Origin: Caballeronia sordidicola
Lineage (GTDB): Bacteria; Pseudomonadota; Gammaproteobacteria; Burkholderiales; Burkholderiaceae
Assembly: GCF_002220365.1 (NCBI RefSeq)
Contig: NZ_MTHB01000285.1
Span: 1 to 44,752 of the forward strand
Direction: 5' to 3'
Length of the DNA stretch: 44,752 nucleotides
The notes beneath the pieces are model-generated. The model saw only the letters and a program-made list of their open reading frames with translations, made no database searches and was not told the origin of the DNA. The position numbers were made by a program, and so were the translations under genes. Shown piece by piece: positions 16,636-24,921 of the stretch. Each line of letters starts with the position of its first letter. The stretch's first letter is position 1.

Positions 16636-16647
16636 ACGAACGTTCGT
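16636..16647. promoter_or_regulatory. 12-bp perfect palindrome, candidate operator
   Basis: ACGAACGTTCGT is a perfect palindrome about 240 bases upstream of the first lipoprotein gene, in an AT-rich setting. It could bind a dimeric regulator; no regulator gene is next to it. Confidence 0.3.
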
Positions 16648-16801
16648 AAATAAATTAGGATAATCCCTAGGAAAACCGCGGCGGAAGTTCTGTTTGACCT
16701 GCGTGGAATTTGCGAGGCGGAGATTTGAAAACGAGGCCGAGGCGCTGACTGGGTGAATAGAAACGCGGATTACAACAATGCGGGTTAAAACGCAGGCGTG
16801 A

Positions 16802-16838
16802 AAAAGCCGGTTTCGCACAATGGCGGAAACCGGCTTTT
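16802..16838. terminator. Bidirectional terminator after argC
   Basis: AAAAGCCGGTTTC (16802-16814) pairs perfectly with GAAACCGGCTTTT (16826-16838), giving A and T tracts on both sides. It lies 54 bases past the argC stop on the minus strand. Confidence 0.85.
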
Positions 16839-16891
16839 AGCTGGGTTGAGCGCTTGGCGCGCTCAGCTTTGCTGGAGTCGCGAAAATAGGC

Positions 16892-17845
16892 TTAGCGCGA
16901 GAGCCCCGCTGCTTCGTCGACGCCGATTGCAAGATTCATGCACTGGATCGCCGCGCCGGACGCACCCTTGCCCAAGTTGTCCAGCCGGGCAACGGTGACG
17001 AACCGCTCGTCGTTGCCGAAGACGAACAGCTCGACCCGGTTGGTATCGTTGCAAGCCTGGACGTCGAAGAAGCCGTCGTCGAGATTGCCGTCCGCATTGA
17101 ACGGCAATACGCGCACGAATGGTTCGTTCGCGTAGTACTCGGCAAACAACGCCTGCACGTCTTGCGGCCTGGCGGTGCGCGACAGTTGATTGGGCGAGAA
17201 GTACGTGGTGACGGCGAGACCCTTCAGGAAGTTGCCGACAATAGGCGTGAACACCGGTGCATGCTTCAGTCCCGAGCGCACCGCCATTTCCGGTAGGTGT
17301 TTGTGGGCAAGACCCAGCGCGTAAGGCCGCGGGCTGTCGAGCTTCGGATTCCCGCCTGCTTCATAGTCCGCGATCATCTTCTTGCCACCACCGCTGTAGC
17401 CGGTGATGGAATACGCGTGCGCGGCGAAATCGGCGGGAACAAGGCCCCCTGCCACCAACGGCTTCATTGCGAGCAGGAAGGCCGACGCGTGACAACCCGG
17501 CACCGCGATGCGCTTCGCAGTACGCAAACGCTCCCGCTGCGCCGGCATGAGTTCGGGAAGGCCGTATGCCCAGTCGTCGTGCGTGCGGAACGCCGTGCTG
17601 GCGTCAATCACCACCGTGCGGTGGTTATCCGCGTTCACCAGCGAAACCGATTCGCGCGAAGCGACGTCCGGCAGGCACAGGAACGTAACGTCCGACGCAT
17701 TGATCAGCCGCCGGCGCTCTTCCACGTCCTTGCGCCGGGCTTCTTCTATACGCAACACCTCGACGTCACGCCGCTCGGACAGATATTCGAAAATCTTCAG
17801 GCCGGTGGTGCCTTCCTGTCCGTCGACAAATACTTTCGTGGTCAT
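16892..17845 (-). CDS. argC: N-acetyl-gamma-glutamyl-phosphate reductase, type 2
   Basis: This enzyme reduces N-acetylglutamyl phosphate with NADPH to N-acetylglutamate semialdehyde in arginine synthesis, in the cytoplasm. At 317 residues it matches the short type 2 family rather than the roughly 345-residue type 1. Visible features are the opening KVFVDGQEGTTGLKI, DASTAFR (81-87), YGLPE (94-98) and the catalytic cysteine C118 in AVPGCHA. The C-terminal LGKGASGAAIQCMN is the conserved closing block. It has its own terminator downstream. No other arginine gene is adjacent, as is usual in this group. Confidence 0.95.
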   Translation of the reverse strand: MTTKVFVDGQEGTTGLKIFEYLSERRDVEVLRIEEARRKDVEERRRLINASDVTFLCLPDVASRESVSLVNADNHRTVVIDASTAFRTHDDWAYGLPELMPAQRERLRTAKRIAVPGCHASAFLLAMKPLVAGGLVPADFAAHAYSITGYSGGGKKMIADYEAGGNPKLDSPRPYALGLAHKHLPEMAVRSGLKHAPVFTPIVGNFLKGLAVTTYFSPNQLSRTARPQDVQALFAEYYANEPFVRVLPFNADGNLDDGFFDVQACNDTNRVELFVFGNDERFVTVARLDNLGKGASGAAIQCMNLAIGVDEAAGLSR

Positions 17846-17993
17846 CTCGATCTCGCTGGGTCGGTCGCGCCCGGAGATGATGGAGCCCGAGCGCGGTCAA
17901 AACGCCATTTTAATGCGCTTCCGCGACAACGCGATGGCATTGCCGGGCACATCGGCCGATCGGTCTGAAAAACGTTGCAATGCCGTCAAATAA

Positions 17994-18560
17994 CTACTTT
18001 GCGTTCCAGCGCGCCGCGACGGCCGCGATCCTTGCACCGAACGCTTTGGCCGTTTCCAGATCGCCGGGCGGCGGGGCCTCGTCAGGCGAGGCATCGGCCG
18101 GCGATTGCGTCAGCAAGCCTGAAAAACCACCGACATAGTTCAGATCGTTGCGGGTGGCCGCCTTCGTGTTAGACGGCATCATGCCCGTGCCGGCCCAGAT
18201 CATGCCGTGCTGCATCGCGAGCGTGACGAGGTAGGCAATGGTCGAATGCTTGTCGCCGTTCATGGTCGCCGAATTGGTGAACCCGGCCGCGATCTTGTCC
18301 TTCCACGATTGCGCGAACCACGGTTTGGAGCTCGCATCGGCAAATTTCTTGAAGTCGGCTGACGGACCGCCCATGTACGTGGGCGCGCCGAAGATGATGG
18401 CGTCCGCGGCGTCGAGCTCGGTCCAGCCGGCGTCGTCCAGGTCACCGACGGCAAGCAGTTTCGCGTCCGCGCCGGCATCGATCGTGCCGGTGAGCACGGC
18501 TTCGGCGACTTTTTTCGTATGGCCGTAGCCGCTGTGATAAACGATAACGATTTTCGGCAT
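17994..18560 (-). CDS. Flavodoxin-like NAD(P)H-dependent oxidoreductase (WrbA type)
   Basis: This 188-residue protein has the flavodoxin fold. The FMN phosphate loop is HSGYGHTKKVAE (9-20), and the second FMN loop is GAPTYMGGPSADFKKF. It resembles WrbA, which reduces quinones with NAD(P)H through FMN. The ATG at 18560 has GGGGA upstream, and the domain begins at its second residue (PKIVIVYHS), so the longer frame to 18647 is not used. The WrbA tetramerisation insertion cannot be confirmed by eye, so a general NAD(P)H:FMN oxidoreductase is the alternative. Confidence 0.85.
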   Translation of the reverse strand: MPKIVIVYHSGYGHTKKVAEAVLTGTIDAGADAKLLAVGDLDDAGWTELDAADAIIFGAPTYMGGPSADFKKFADASSKPWFAQSWKDKIAAGFTNSATMNGDKHSTIAYLVTLAMQHGMIWAGTGMMPSNTKAATRNDLNYVGGFSGLLTQSPADASPDEAPPPGDLETAKAFGARIAAVAARWNAK

Positions 18561-18727
18561 TTCATTCCCCGTTTGCGACACAAAGTCGCGGGTTGCGCAA
18601 GAACAACCGGAACCACGCGACTTCGCGATAACTTGGCCGGTTGCCAAAAAATGACGCCGGCGGGTGATAGTTCACCGGCGAGTCTAGCAAAGCCAAATTG
18701 GACCTGCCGACGCGCCATCAAAGACGT

Positions 18728-19369
18728 TCAGCGCCCATAGGTGACGACGAGTTGCGCGCTGGCGATGGTTGTAGTCCGGATTTCGTGCTCGAACATGAGC
18801 GAAGGGCTGCTTTGGCGCAGGCGCAGGTCGCTGCTGTTCAGTGCATAGACCGTGACGATGTAGCGGTGTGGTTTGCCTGGTGGCGGACAGGGGCCTGCAT
18901 AACCGTCGACATCGAAGTCATTGCGCGATTCCACGGCGCCCATTTTGCGCAAGACGCCCGAGGCGCTGGCGTTCGATGGCAACTGCGAGACGTTCGCGGG
19001 AATGCCCGCGACAGCCCAGTGCCACCAGCCGCGGCCGGGCGCATCCGGGTCGAAGATGGTGACCGCGAAACTTTGCGTGGCTGCCGGCGCGCCGCGCCAT
19101 GACAACTGCGGCGACCGGTTGCCGCCTTTGCAGTCGTTCTGGTCGAAGACGAGCACGAGCGGCATTTGCTGGTTCGGGCGCAAGTCGGTACTTGTCAACG
19201 TGAAAGGGGCCGCGGCGATAACTTCAGCGACCGCACGCGGCGCATTTGATACTATCGCGGCGCAGAAAACTGTTAACAGCATCGCGCGGCGGGAAATTCG
19301 GAACCTAACGACACGCCAATCAACAGCGCGGTACACAGCACAAACCACAAGCCCGATCCCCAAGCGCAT
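18728..19369 (-). CDS. YbhB/YbcL family Raf-kinase-inhibitor-like protein, exported
   Basis: This protein carries the PEBP fold pattern: FTLTSTDLRPNQQMP, GGNRSPQLSW, VTIFDPDAPGRGWWHWAVAGIP, and near the end PHRYIVTVYAL. Bacterial members bind phosphate-bearing or small ligands, and several are periplasmic. The start is uncertain. ATG 19369 has GGAG 10 bases upstream and gives 213 residues, but with two hydrophobic stretches. ATG 19282 gives 184 residues and a short signal ending RAVA, but without a ribosome site and with the positively charged SRR lying just outside. I report the longer form. It is a single gene with no obvious partner. Confidence 0.8.
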   Translation of the reverse strand: MRLGIGLVVCAVYRAVDWRVVRFRISRRAMLLTVFCAAIVSNAPRAVAEVIAAAPFTLTSTDLRPNQQMPLVLVFDQNDCKGGNRSPQLSWRGAPAATQSFAVTIFDPDAPGRGWWHWAVAGIPANVSQLPSNASASGVLRKMGAVESRNDFDVDGYAGPCPPPGKPHRYIVTVYALNSSDLRLRQSSPSLMFEHEIRTTTIASAQLVVTYGR

Positions 19370-19602
19370 GGTGCAAGTTCTCCGGTCACGGGCGCGGCCA
19401 AATCTGGCGTTTCACCCACTGCAACGATGTATTTTGTCTCAGAAATTGGCTTAGAGCTGGATTCAAGTTTAACATCGCGGGAAAGGACAAAATTTTTCAA
19501 ATGTTCAAAACAAGACTCAGCAACGGTCAACGCCGTGACTTCGGGTTTAGCCGCAGCTTCGCTCTCCCGGCTGAAGGGCCAATGTAATGAGTAAGAGCAC
19601 AT
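19273..19602 (-). CDS. Doubtful small membrane-type ORF
   Basis: This ORF gives 109 residues with one hydrophobic segment near the C-terminus (LWFVLCTALLIGVSLG) and an ordinary polar N-terminal part. A TAGG lies shortly ahead of its ATG. It overlaps the 5' part of the YbhB-like gene in another frame, by 97 bases with the long start of that gene and 10 bases with the short start. If real, it would favour the short start and translational coupling. No family is recognised and it may be spurious. Confidence 0.25.
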   Translation of the reverse strand: MCSYSLHWPFSRESEAAAKPEVTALTVAESCFEHLKNFVLSRDVKLESSSKPISETKYIVAVGETPDLAAPVTGELAPCAWGSGLWFVLCTALLIGVSLGSEFPAARCC

Positions 19603-19651
19603 TGCCTAAAATGCGCGAGGGATTTGTTCATTTACGAGCGAGGGGTAAATA

Positions 19652-20356
19652 ATGGGTCAACGGATAAAAGTCATTATTGCCGATGACCATCCTGTTATTC
19701 TGTTTGGCGCCGCGCAGGCGCTATTGAAGTTTCCCGAGATCGAAGTGGTTGGGCAAGCGCGTCAATCGACGGAATTGATTCAGCTTTTGCAAAAATCGCC
19801 CTGCGACGTGGTCGTATCCGACCTCGCCATGCCGGGCGGCCAGTATGGCGACGGCATGCCGTTGCTGGGTTATATCGGGCGTCAGTTTCCGACGGTGCGC
19901 ATCGTCGTGTTGACCATGCTCGAAAATCCCGCGCTCCTGAAACGCTTGCGCGAGGTAGGTGTGACGGCCGTGATCAACAAGTCCGACGATCTGAGCCACA
20001 TCGGACTGGCCATCGTTCACGTGATGCGCGGACAGGAATATATTGGGCCGTCGGTGCGTCTGGCGCTCGACAGCATGGGCTTGTCGGCGAGTGGCCAGCA
20101 GCGCGACGTGGTGTTGTCGAAGCGGGAACTGGAAGTGGTGCGCTTATTCGTGTCCGGAATGACCATTACTGAAATTGCCGCACAGTTGAAGCGCAGTATT
20201 AAAACGATCAGTACTCAAAAAAATACCGCCATGCGTAAGCTGGGAATTGAACGGGATTCTGAATTGTTTCAATATGCCCAGAGTAATGGGTTGTTAAATC
20301 TATCGGCTTATGTGGGCGATGGAAATCTGGATGACGCCATTCCCGCAAATACATAA
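19652..20356 (+). CDS. LuxR/NarL-type response regulator resembling RcsB
   Basis: This 234-residue protein has an N-terminal receiver with acidic D11-D12, phospho-acceptor D57 (VVVSDLAMPGG) and a T/K pair (VLTM, INKSDD). A C-terminal LuxR-type helix-turn-helix follows, with LSKRELEVVRLFVSGMT, TEIAAQLKRS and IKTISTQKN. Several stretches match my memory of enterobacterial RcsB, notably MPGGQYGDGM, the LGYIGRQFP region and RSIKTISTQK. No RcsC/RcsD-type kinase or phosphotransferase lies nearby, so it is an orphan here. The ATG follows a GAGGGG stretch at 19640-19645. A terminator follows the stop. Confidence 0.9.
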   Translation: MGQRIKVIIADDHPVILFGAAQALLKFPEIEVVGQARQSTELIQLLQKSPCDVVVSDLAMPGGQYGDGMPLLGYIGRQFPTVRIVVLTMLENPALLKRLREVGVTAVINKSDDLSHIGLAIVHVMRGQEYIGPSVRLALDSMGLSASGQQRDVVLSKRELEVVRLFVSGMTITEIAAQLKRSIKTISTQKNTAMRKLGIERDSELFQYAQSNGLLNLSAYVGDGNLDDAIPANT

Positions 20357-20376
20357 TATTCGTTAATTTTGTTGCA

Positions 20377-20417
20377 TAAAAAAGCCGCTTGTTTACAGAA
20401 ACGAGCGGCTTTTTTTA
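20377..20417. terminator. Bidirectional terminator between the RcsB-like gene and pyrE
   Basis: AAAAGCCGCTTGTTT and AAACGAGCGGCTTTT form a stem with one G-U pair and an ACAG loop, flanked by A and T tracts. It serves both convergent genes. Confidence 0.9.
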
Positions 20418-20442
20418 TTACACAATATTTCAGGAGGGCGGA

Positions 20443-21129
20443 TTATTGCGGCGCCACTGTTACGCCGCCGTGCGCCGCTGACCATTGTGCCGGCGCATGC
20501 AGGAATTTCTCGACTTCATCCAGCGTCTTTGTCTCGAAATAGCCCGCTTCCTTCGCGACGCGCAACACGTCCCACCACGTGGCGAGCGCGTGCAATTCCA
20601 CGTCGATATCTTTCAGCACCGAGACGCTTTCCTTGAAGATGTTGTAGTGAAACAGCACAAAGCAGTGATTCACCGTCGCGCCGGCCGTGCGCAGCGCGTT
20701 GATGAAATTGATCTTGCTGCGGCTGTCGGTGGTCAGGTCTTCCACCAGCAGGACGCGTTGGCCCTCAGTCAGCAACCCTTCAATTTGCGCGTTCCGGCCG
20801 AAACCCTTCGGCTTCTTGCGCACATATTGCATGGGCACCATCAGCCGGTCGGACAGCCACGCGGCAAACGGGATACCGGCCGTCTCCCCGCCTGCGACTG
20901 CGTCAATTTGCTCATAGCCGATATCGCGCAGGATCGTCGTCTCGGCCATCTCCATCAGGGCGCGTCGCACGCGCGGATACGAGATCAGCTTGCGGCAGTC
21001 GATATAAACCGGGCTCGCCCATCCGGAAGTAAAAATGTACGGTTTGTCCGCGTTGAAATGCACGGCCTGGACCTCGAGCAGCATCTTGGCGGTGGTGTCA
21101 GAGATCGTCTGGCGGTCGAAGCCTGTCAT
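20443..21129 (-). CDS. pyrE: Orotate phosphoribosyltransferase
   Basis: This enzyme converts orotate and PRPP to orotidine 5'-phosphate in pyrimidine synthesis. At 228 residues it matches the family. Visible are FTSGWASPVYIDCRKL (orotate-side loop), VAGGETAGIPFAAWL, the Lys-rich mobile loop YVRKKPKGFG, and the PRPP-binding strand VLLVEDLTTDSRSK. In that last motif the usual small Gly position is occupied by Ser, a variant form. AAGGA 8 bases ahead of ATG 21129 fixes the start; the 40-residue upstream extension of the frame is not used. It is divergent from maeB across a 539-base spacer. Confidence 0.93.
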   Translation of the reverse strand: MTGFDRQTISDTTAKMLLEVQAVHFNADKPYIFTSGWASPVYIDCRKLISYPRVRRALMEMAETTILRDIGYEQIDAVAGGETAGIPFAAWLSDRLMVPMQYVRKKPKGFGRNAQIEGLLTEGQRVLLVEDLTTDSRSKINFINALRTAGATVNHCFVLFHYNIFKESVSVLKDIDVELHALATWWDVLRVAKEAGYFETKTLDEVEKFLHAPAQWSAAHGGVTVAPQ

Positions 21130-21668
21130 GGGCGAATCCTTGCAATTTGGAGTTGGCGCCTGAGGCCCGTTTTGGCCGGCAATCAAGCGACGGCGGCCAA
21201 TGGCGCCTGGCGCAGCGGTAGTGTCCAGTCGAGCAGATGTCGAGCGCATTCGGTGCGCGCGTAGGCCAGGATTTTACCCGACTGACAAGACGTGGACGGG
21301 CACGGACGAAAAGCGAAACAGCCTTTCTGGCCGGAATTGTCTTGTTATTGCGAAACTTGCCGAGCAATCAGTGCAAGCGCTTTGGCGTGCCGACGCGCTC
21401 TTTCTGTCGGAAATGGTGCTGCGCGTCAATTTTAACGCGCGGTGTACACTATTTATCCCCGAAAAATGCTACGGCCAGGTGTTTCACTGTCGGCGCACAC
21501 ACGCGCTTGTCTCCGATGCGCCATAGCCATCGCACGGCGTCATCAAGACCGGCCGGGCGGCCAAAATCCATTTGATCTGTAAACGAGATTTGACCGTTCG
21601 TAGTGCAGTGTCCCAGCCCTCGATTTCGCCCATTTTCCAACTCTTTTCCTAAACGTCTCAGGTCAATC
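21130..21668. other. Intergenic region between pyrE and maeB, 539 bases
   Basis: This divergent spacer must hold both promoters. A GTGTACACTATTTAT stretch near 21440-21454 is a possible -10 area for maeB, but I could not find a convincing -35. Short ORFs here have no ribosome sites or familiar composition. Confidence 0.4.
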
Positions 21669-23942
21669 ATGGACGAACAACTGAAGCTCAGCGCCCTCGC
21701 ATATCACCAGTACCCAAAGCCCGGCAAGATCTCGGTCACGCCGACCAAGCCCCTGTCCAACCAGTTGGACTTGTCGCTGGCTTACTCACCGGGCGTGGCG
21801 GCTGCCTGCATGGCAATCTTCGACGACCCGCTCAACGCTCAGAAATACACCTCTCGCGGCAATCTGGTCGGCGTGGTGACCAACGGCACGGCTGTGCTCG
21901 GGCTCGGCAACATTGGGCCGCTCGCCGCCAAGCCAGTGATGGAAGGCAAGGGCTGTCTCTTCAAGAAGTTTGCGGGTATCGACGTGTTCGACATCGAGCT
22001 CGCTGAAACCGATCCGGACAAGCTCGTCGATGCCATCGCGATGCTCGAACCCACGCTCGGCGGCATTAACCTGGAAGACATCAAGGCGCCGGAGTGCTTC
22101 TACATTGAGAAGAAGTTGCGCGAGCGCATGAAGATTCCCGTCTTCCATGACGACCAGCACGGCACGGCGATCATTGCATCGGCGGCGATTCTCAACGGCC
22201 TGAAAGTGGTCGGCAAGAAGCTGGACGAAGTGAAGCTGGTCTGTTCCGGCGCGGGCGCTGCGGCTATCGCGTGTCTCGATTTGCTCGTCCACCTCGGGCT
22301 CAAGAAGTCGAACGTCCTGGTCTGCGATTCGAAAGGCGTGATCTTCGAAGGACGCGGCAATCTGGATCCGTCGAAGGAACGGTACGCCGCGAATACGACC
22401 GATCGCACGCTCGCCGATGCCATCGACAAAGCCGACGTGTTCCTCGGCTGCTCCAGCGCCGGCGTGCTCAAGCCGGAAATGGTCAAGGTCATGGGCACGC
22501 AGCCGCTGATCTTGGCGCTTGCCAATCCCGAGCCGGAAATCCGCCCGGAAGAAGCGAAGAAGGTGCGCCCGGACGCGATCATTGCCACTGGCCGTTCGGA
22601 CTATCCAAACCAGGTCAACAACGTGCTGTGCTTCCCGTTCATCTTCCGCGGCGCGCTGGATGTGGGCGCGACCACGATCACCGAAGAGATGAAGCTCGCA
22701 TGCGTGCGCGCGATCGCGGAACTGGCCGAAGAAACCGATCAAGGCGATGAAGTCGCGAAAGCCTATGAAGGTCATTCGCTTGAGTTTGGTCCGGACTACC
22801 TGATTCCGAAGCCGTTTGATCCGCGCCTGATCATCAAGATCGCGCCGGCCGTCGCACAGGCAGCGATGGATTCGGGCGTGGCGACACGTCCGATCCACGA
22901 CATGGACGCGTATCGCGAGGAGCTGGGCACAACGGTGTATCGCACGGGCATGGTGATGCGGCCGGTATTCGCCGCAGCCAAGTCGGCGCCGGCGCGCATT
23001 GTGTTCGCCGAGGGCGAAGACGAGCGCGTGCTGCGCGCCGCGCAATTCGTGCTGCTGGAGAAGATCGCGAAGCCGATCATTATCGGGCGGCCGGCGGTGG
23101 TGGAAATGCGCTTGCAGAAGATGGGCTCGAAGCTCAAACCCGGTACCGATTTCGAGATCGTGAATCCGGAAGACGATCCGCGTTACCAGAAGTGCTGGCA
23201 GGAATATCACAACATCGCTGCACGGGAAGGCGTCACGCCGGACAACGCGAAGGCCGCGCTGCGCAAGTTCAATACGTTGATCGGCGCGATCCTGGTGCGT
23301 CTCGGCGATGCCGACGGCATGATCTGCGGCATGATCGACACGTATCACGATCATCTCAAATTCATCGAGCAAGTGTTGGGGAAAGCGGAAGGCGTGGAGA
23401 ACTTCGCCGCGATGAACCTGCTGATGCTGCAGGGACGCAACCTCTTCATCAGCGATACCTACGTCAACGAGGTCCCAACGCCCACGCAACTCGCCGATAT
23501 GACCATCCTGGCGGCGCGTGAAATCGAGAAGTTCGGGATTGCACCGAAGGTCGCGTTGCTATCGAACTCGAACTTCGGCAGCGTGCCGACGGCTTCATCG
23601 AAGCGCATGGCCGAGGCTCGCAAGCTGATCGCGGAGCGCGCGCCGGATCTGGAAGTGGATGGTGAGATGCACGGCGATGCCGCGTTGTCGGAGGTCGTGC
23701 GCAAGGCTGCGTTCCCGGCGTCGAAGCTGACGGGTGAGGCGAATCTGCTGATCATGCCGAACGTGGAAGCGGCGAACATCACGTATAACCTGCTCAAGAT
23801 GGTGAGCGGTGAAGGGGTGACGGTTGGGCCGTTCTTGCTTGGTGCCGACAAGCCGGTGCATATCTTGACGCCGGCCGCGACCGTGCGACGGATCATCAAT
23901 ATGACGGCGGTGGCGTCGGCGAATGCGCGGGTTGGCAAGTAG
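21669..23942 (+). CDS. maeB: NADP-dependent malic enzyme with phosphotransacetylase-like C-terminus
   Basis: This 757-residue enzyme decarboxylates L-malate to pyruvate with NADP. The N-terminal malic enzyme domain (about 1-425) has SLAYSPGVAAAC (36-47), GNLVGVVTNGTAVLGLG (64-80), metal-site FHDDQHGTA (159-167) and the nucleotide motif CSGAGAAAIACL (192-203). The C-terminal third (about 430-757) is the phosphotransacetylase-like domain with IVFAEGEDERVLRAAQ, usually regulatory and responsive to acetyl-CoA. The ATG at 21669 gives the standard MaeB start; the frame continues 22 codons upstream without homology. A hairpin terminator follows 58 bases past the stop. Confidence 0.95.
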   Translation: MDEQLKLSALAYHQYPKPGKISVTPTKPLSNQLDLSLAYSPGVAAACMAIFDDPLNAQKYTSRGNLVGVVTNGTAVLGLGNIGPLAAKPVMEGKGCLFKKFAGIDVFDIELAETDPDKLVDAIAMLEPTLGGINLEDIKAPECFYIEKKLRERMKIPVFHDDQHGTAIIASAAILNGLKVVGKKLDEVKLVCSGAGAAAIACLDLLVHLGLKKSNVLVCDSKGVIFEGRGNLDPSKERYAANTTDRTLADAIDKADVFLGCSSAGVLKPEMVKVMGTQPLILALANPEPEIRPEEAKKVRPDAIIATGRSDYPNQVNNVLCFPFIFRGALDVGATTITEEMKLACVRAIAELAEETDQGDEVAKAYEGHSLEFGPDYLIPKPFDPRLIIKIAPAVAQAAMDSGVATRPIHDMDAYREELGTTVYRTGMVMRPVFAAAKSAPARIVFAEGEDERVLRAAQFVLLEKIAKPIIIGRPAVVEMRLQKMGSKLKPGTDFEIVNPEDDPRYQKCWQEYHNIAAREGVTPDNAKAALRKFNTLIGAILVRLGDADGMICGMIDTYHDHLKFIEQVLGKAEGVENFAAMNLLMLQGRNLFISDTYVNEVPTPTQLADMTILAAREIEKFGIAPKVALLSNSNFGSVPTASSKRMAEARKLIAERAPDLEVDGEMHGDAALSEVVRKAAFPASKLTGEANLLIMPNVEAANITYNLLKMVSGEGVTVGPFLLGADKPVHILTPAATVRRIINMTAVASANARVGK

Positions 23943-23999
23943 GCGCGTTACCTTTTTAACAATTGATACGTCATCCTGACGGAATTAAGTGCGTCAGTG

Positions 24000-24036
24000 A
24001 ACGGCGATTCGTCTTGGACGGATCGCCGTTTTTTTT
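24000..24036 (+). terminator. Terminator after maeB
   Basis: AACGGCGAT (24000-24008) pairs with ATCGCCGTT (24022-24030) and is followed by a run of eight T. It lies immediately before the adhesin remnant. Confidence 0.9.
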
Positions 24037-24060
24037 GCTCGGCGCGAAATTCTGGAACAG

Positions 24061-24456
24061 CGCAAATTCAGTCGCCAATGAAGCGAACACGGTGTCTGTC
24101 GGATCGGCAGGCAACGAGCGCCGCGTGACGAACGTAGCGCCAGGCGTGAACGGTACGGACGCGACAAACGTGAACCAGTTGAACGCCTTGCGTGAGACGT
24201 GAGCACAAGCATTACGTCGTTAAGTCGCGCCGCACCGGGTGGCGTTGCAGCAGCCATGGCAATGCCGAACCTGATACCCAGCTCACCGGGCAAGACAGTC
24301 GTAAGTGCAGGCGCGGCTAACTACAAGGGCTACAACGCGCTTGCTGCCGGCGTGACGTATCGATCGGAAAACGGCAAGCGGTTGGTGAACGGGGCGGCGT
24401 CGGTCACGCAAAACGGTGACGCTGGCGTGCGCGCTCAAGCGGGCTACGAGTTCTAA
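24061..24456 (+). pseudogene. 3' remnant of a YadA-type trimeric autotransporter
   Basis: The first part encodes a YadA stalk/neck pattern (ANTVSVGSAGNERRV, then VNGTDATNVNQLNAL) and is cut by a TGA at about 24200. The second, in the next frame, encodes the outer-membrane anchor: TSITSLSRAAPGGVAAAMAM, GKTVVSAGAANYKGYNA, ending AGYEF. Restoring one base near 24195-24198 would join the two into the usual LR-(E/D)-D-VSTSIT connection. The head and most of the stalk are missing, and the maeB terminator lies immediately upstream, with no start codon or ribosome site of its own. It is most likely a decayed gene whose 5' part was deleted. Confidence 0.85.
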
Positions 24457-24483
24457 AACTCGTTGTTTCATTCAGTGAGAAGG

Positions 24484-24512
24484 GCGATCCGGATTTTCGG
24501 ATCGCTTTTTTT
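24484..24512 (+). terminator. Terminator after the adhesin remnant
   Basis: GCGATCCG (24484-24491) pairs with CGGATCGC (24498-24505), followed by seven T. It is an intact terminator retained from the decayed gene. Confidence 0.88.
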
Positions 24513-24581
24513 CACGATTACGGCGGTCGTCTGCGTTAAACAGATCGTATCTCGTGTTCGATGGTTTCTTTGGGATTGCGC

Positions 24582-24599
24582 CTATGAGTATTCTCATAG
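24582..24599. repeat. Small perfect inverted repeat upstream of the peptidase gene
   Basis: CTATGAG and CTCATAG form a 7-bp stem around TATT, in an AT-rich region 340 bases upstream of the NlpC/P60 gene. It could be an operator or an mRNA hairpin. The rest of 24513-24739 shows no gene. Confidence 0.35.
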
Positions 24600-24739
24600 A
24601 CTCCCAATAAAATACGAATAGAGGAAAGCTTAGGCGGCTTCGCTGTTGGCCAGGCGTTTGTAAAGGGTGCGGTTCCGAAATATGTTGAATCCGCCGTAAT
24701 TTTGAAAATCAATCAATATATTAGGAATGCGTATAAATC

Positions 24740-24910
24740 ATGAAAAGGAAATATAAAACGGTTTTGAACGAGGTCTCCATCAAGCGTGAACCCGTCAGTG
24801 AAAAAGCGGACGCCGGTTACAAGCTTTTCGAGCGAAAGTGCGGTATTCCTTTAGCGGCTCCGTTGAAGACGGCGCTAGCGACCGATCTGCGCTTGTGGTC
24901 GTTGAAATGA
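24740..24910 (+). CDS. Possible 56-residue upstream ORF
   Basis: This short ORF starts at ATG 24740 (MKRKYKTVLNEVSIK) and ends at the TGA 24908-24910, 11 bases before the preferred start of the NlpC/P60 gene. A weak AGGAA lies 13 bases ahead of the ATG. The N-terminus is strongly basic and there is no signal peptide. It could be a small protein or a leader coupled to the peptidase gene. No family is recognised. Confidence 0.3.
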   Translation: MKRKYKTVLNEVSIKREPVSEKADAGYKLFERKCGIPLAAPLKTALATDLRLWSLK

Positions 24911-24921
24911 GGCGGATTGAA

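Larger units (their letters stand above)
16395..16891. other. Intergenic region, 497 bases, AT-rich in part
   Basis: This is the upstream region of the lipoprotein operon (minus) and the downstream region of argC. Its base composition is clearly lower in GC than the flanking genes. It contains the palindrome at 16636-16647 and the terminator at 16802-16838. The ORFs inside lack ribosome sites and normal composition. Confidence 0.5.

Noticed and set aside
16593..16818. Small minus-strand ORF in the argC downstream spacer
   Set aside because: It runs into the terminator hairpin at 16802-16838, lacks a ribosome site and has no recognisable content.
21786..23489. 567-residue ORF on the minus strand
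   Set aside because: It lies wholly antisense to maeB, is rich in His/Arg/Asp typical of high-GC shadow frames, and has no ribosome site or known motif.
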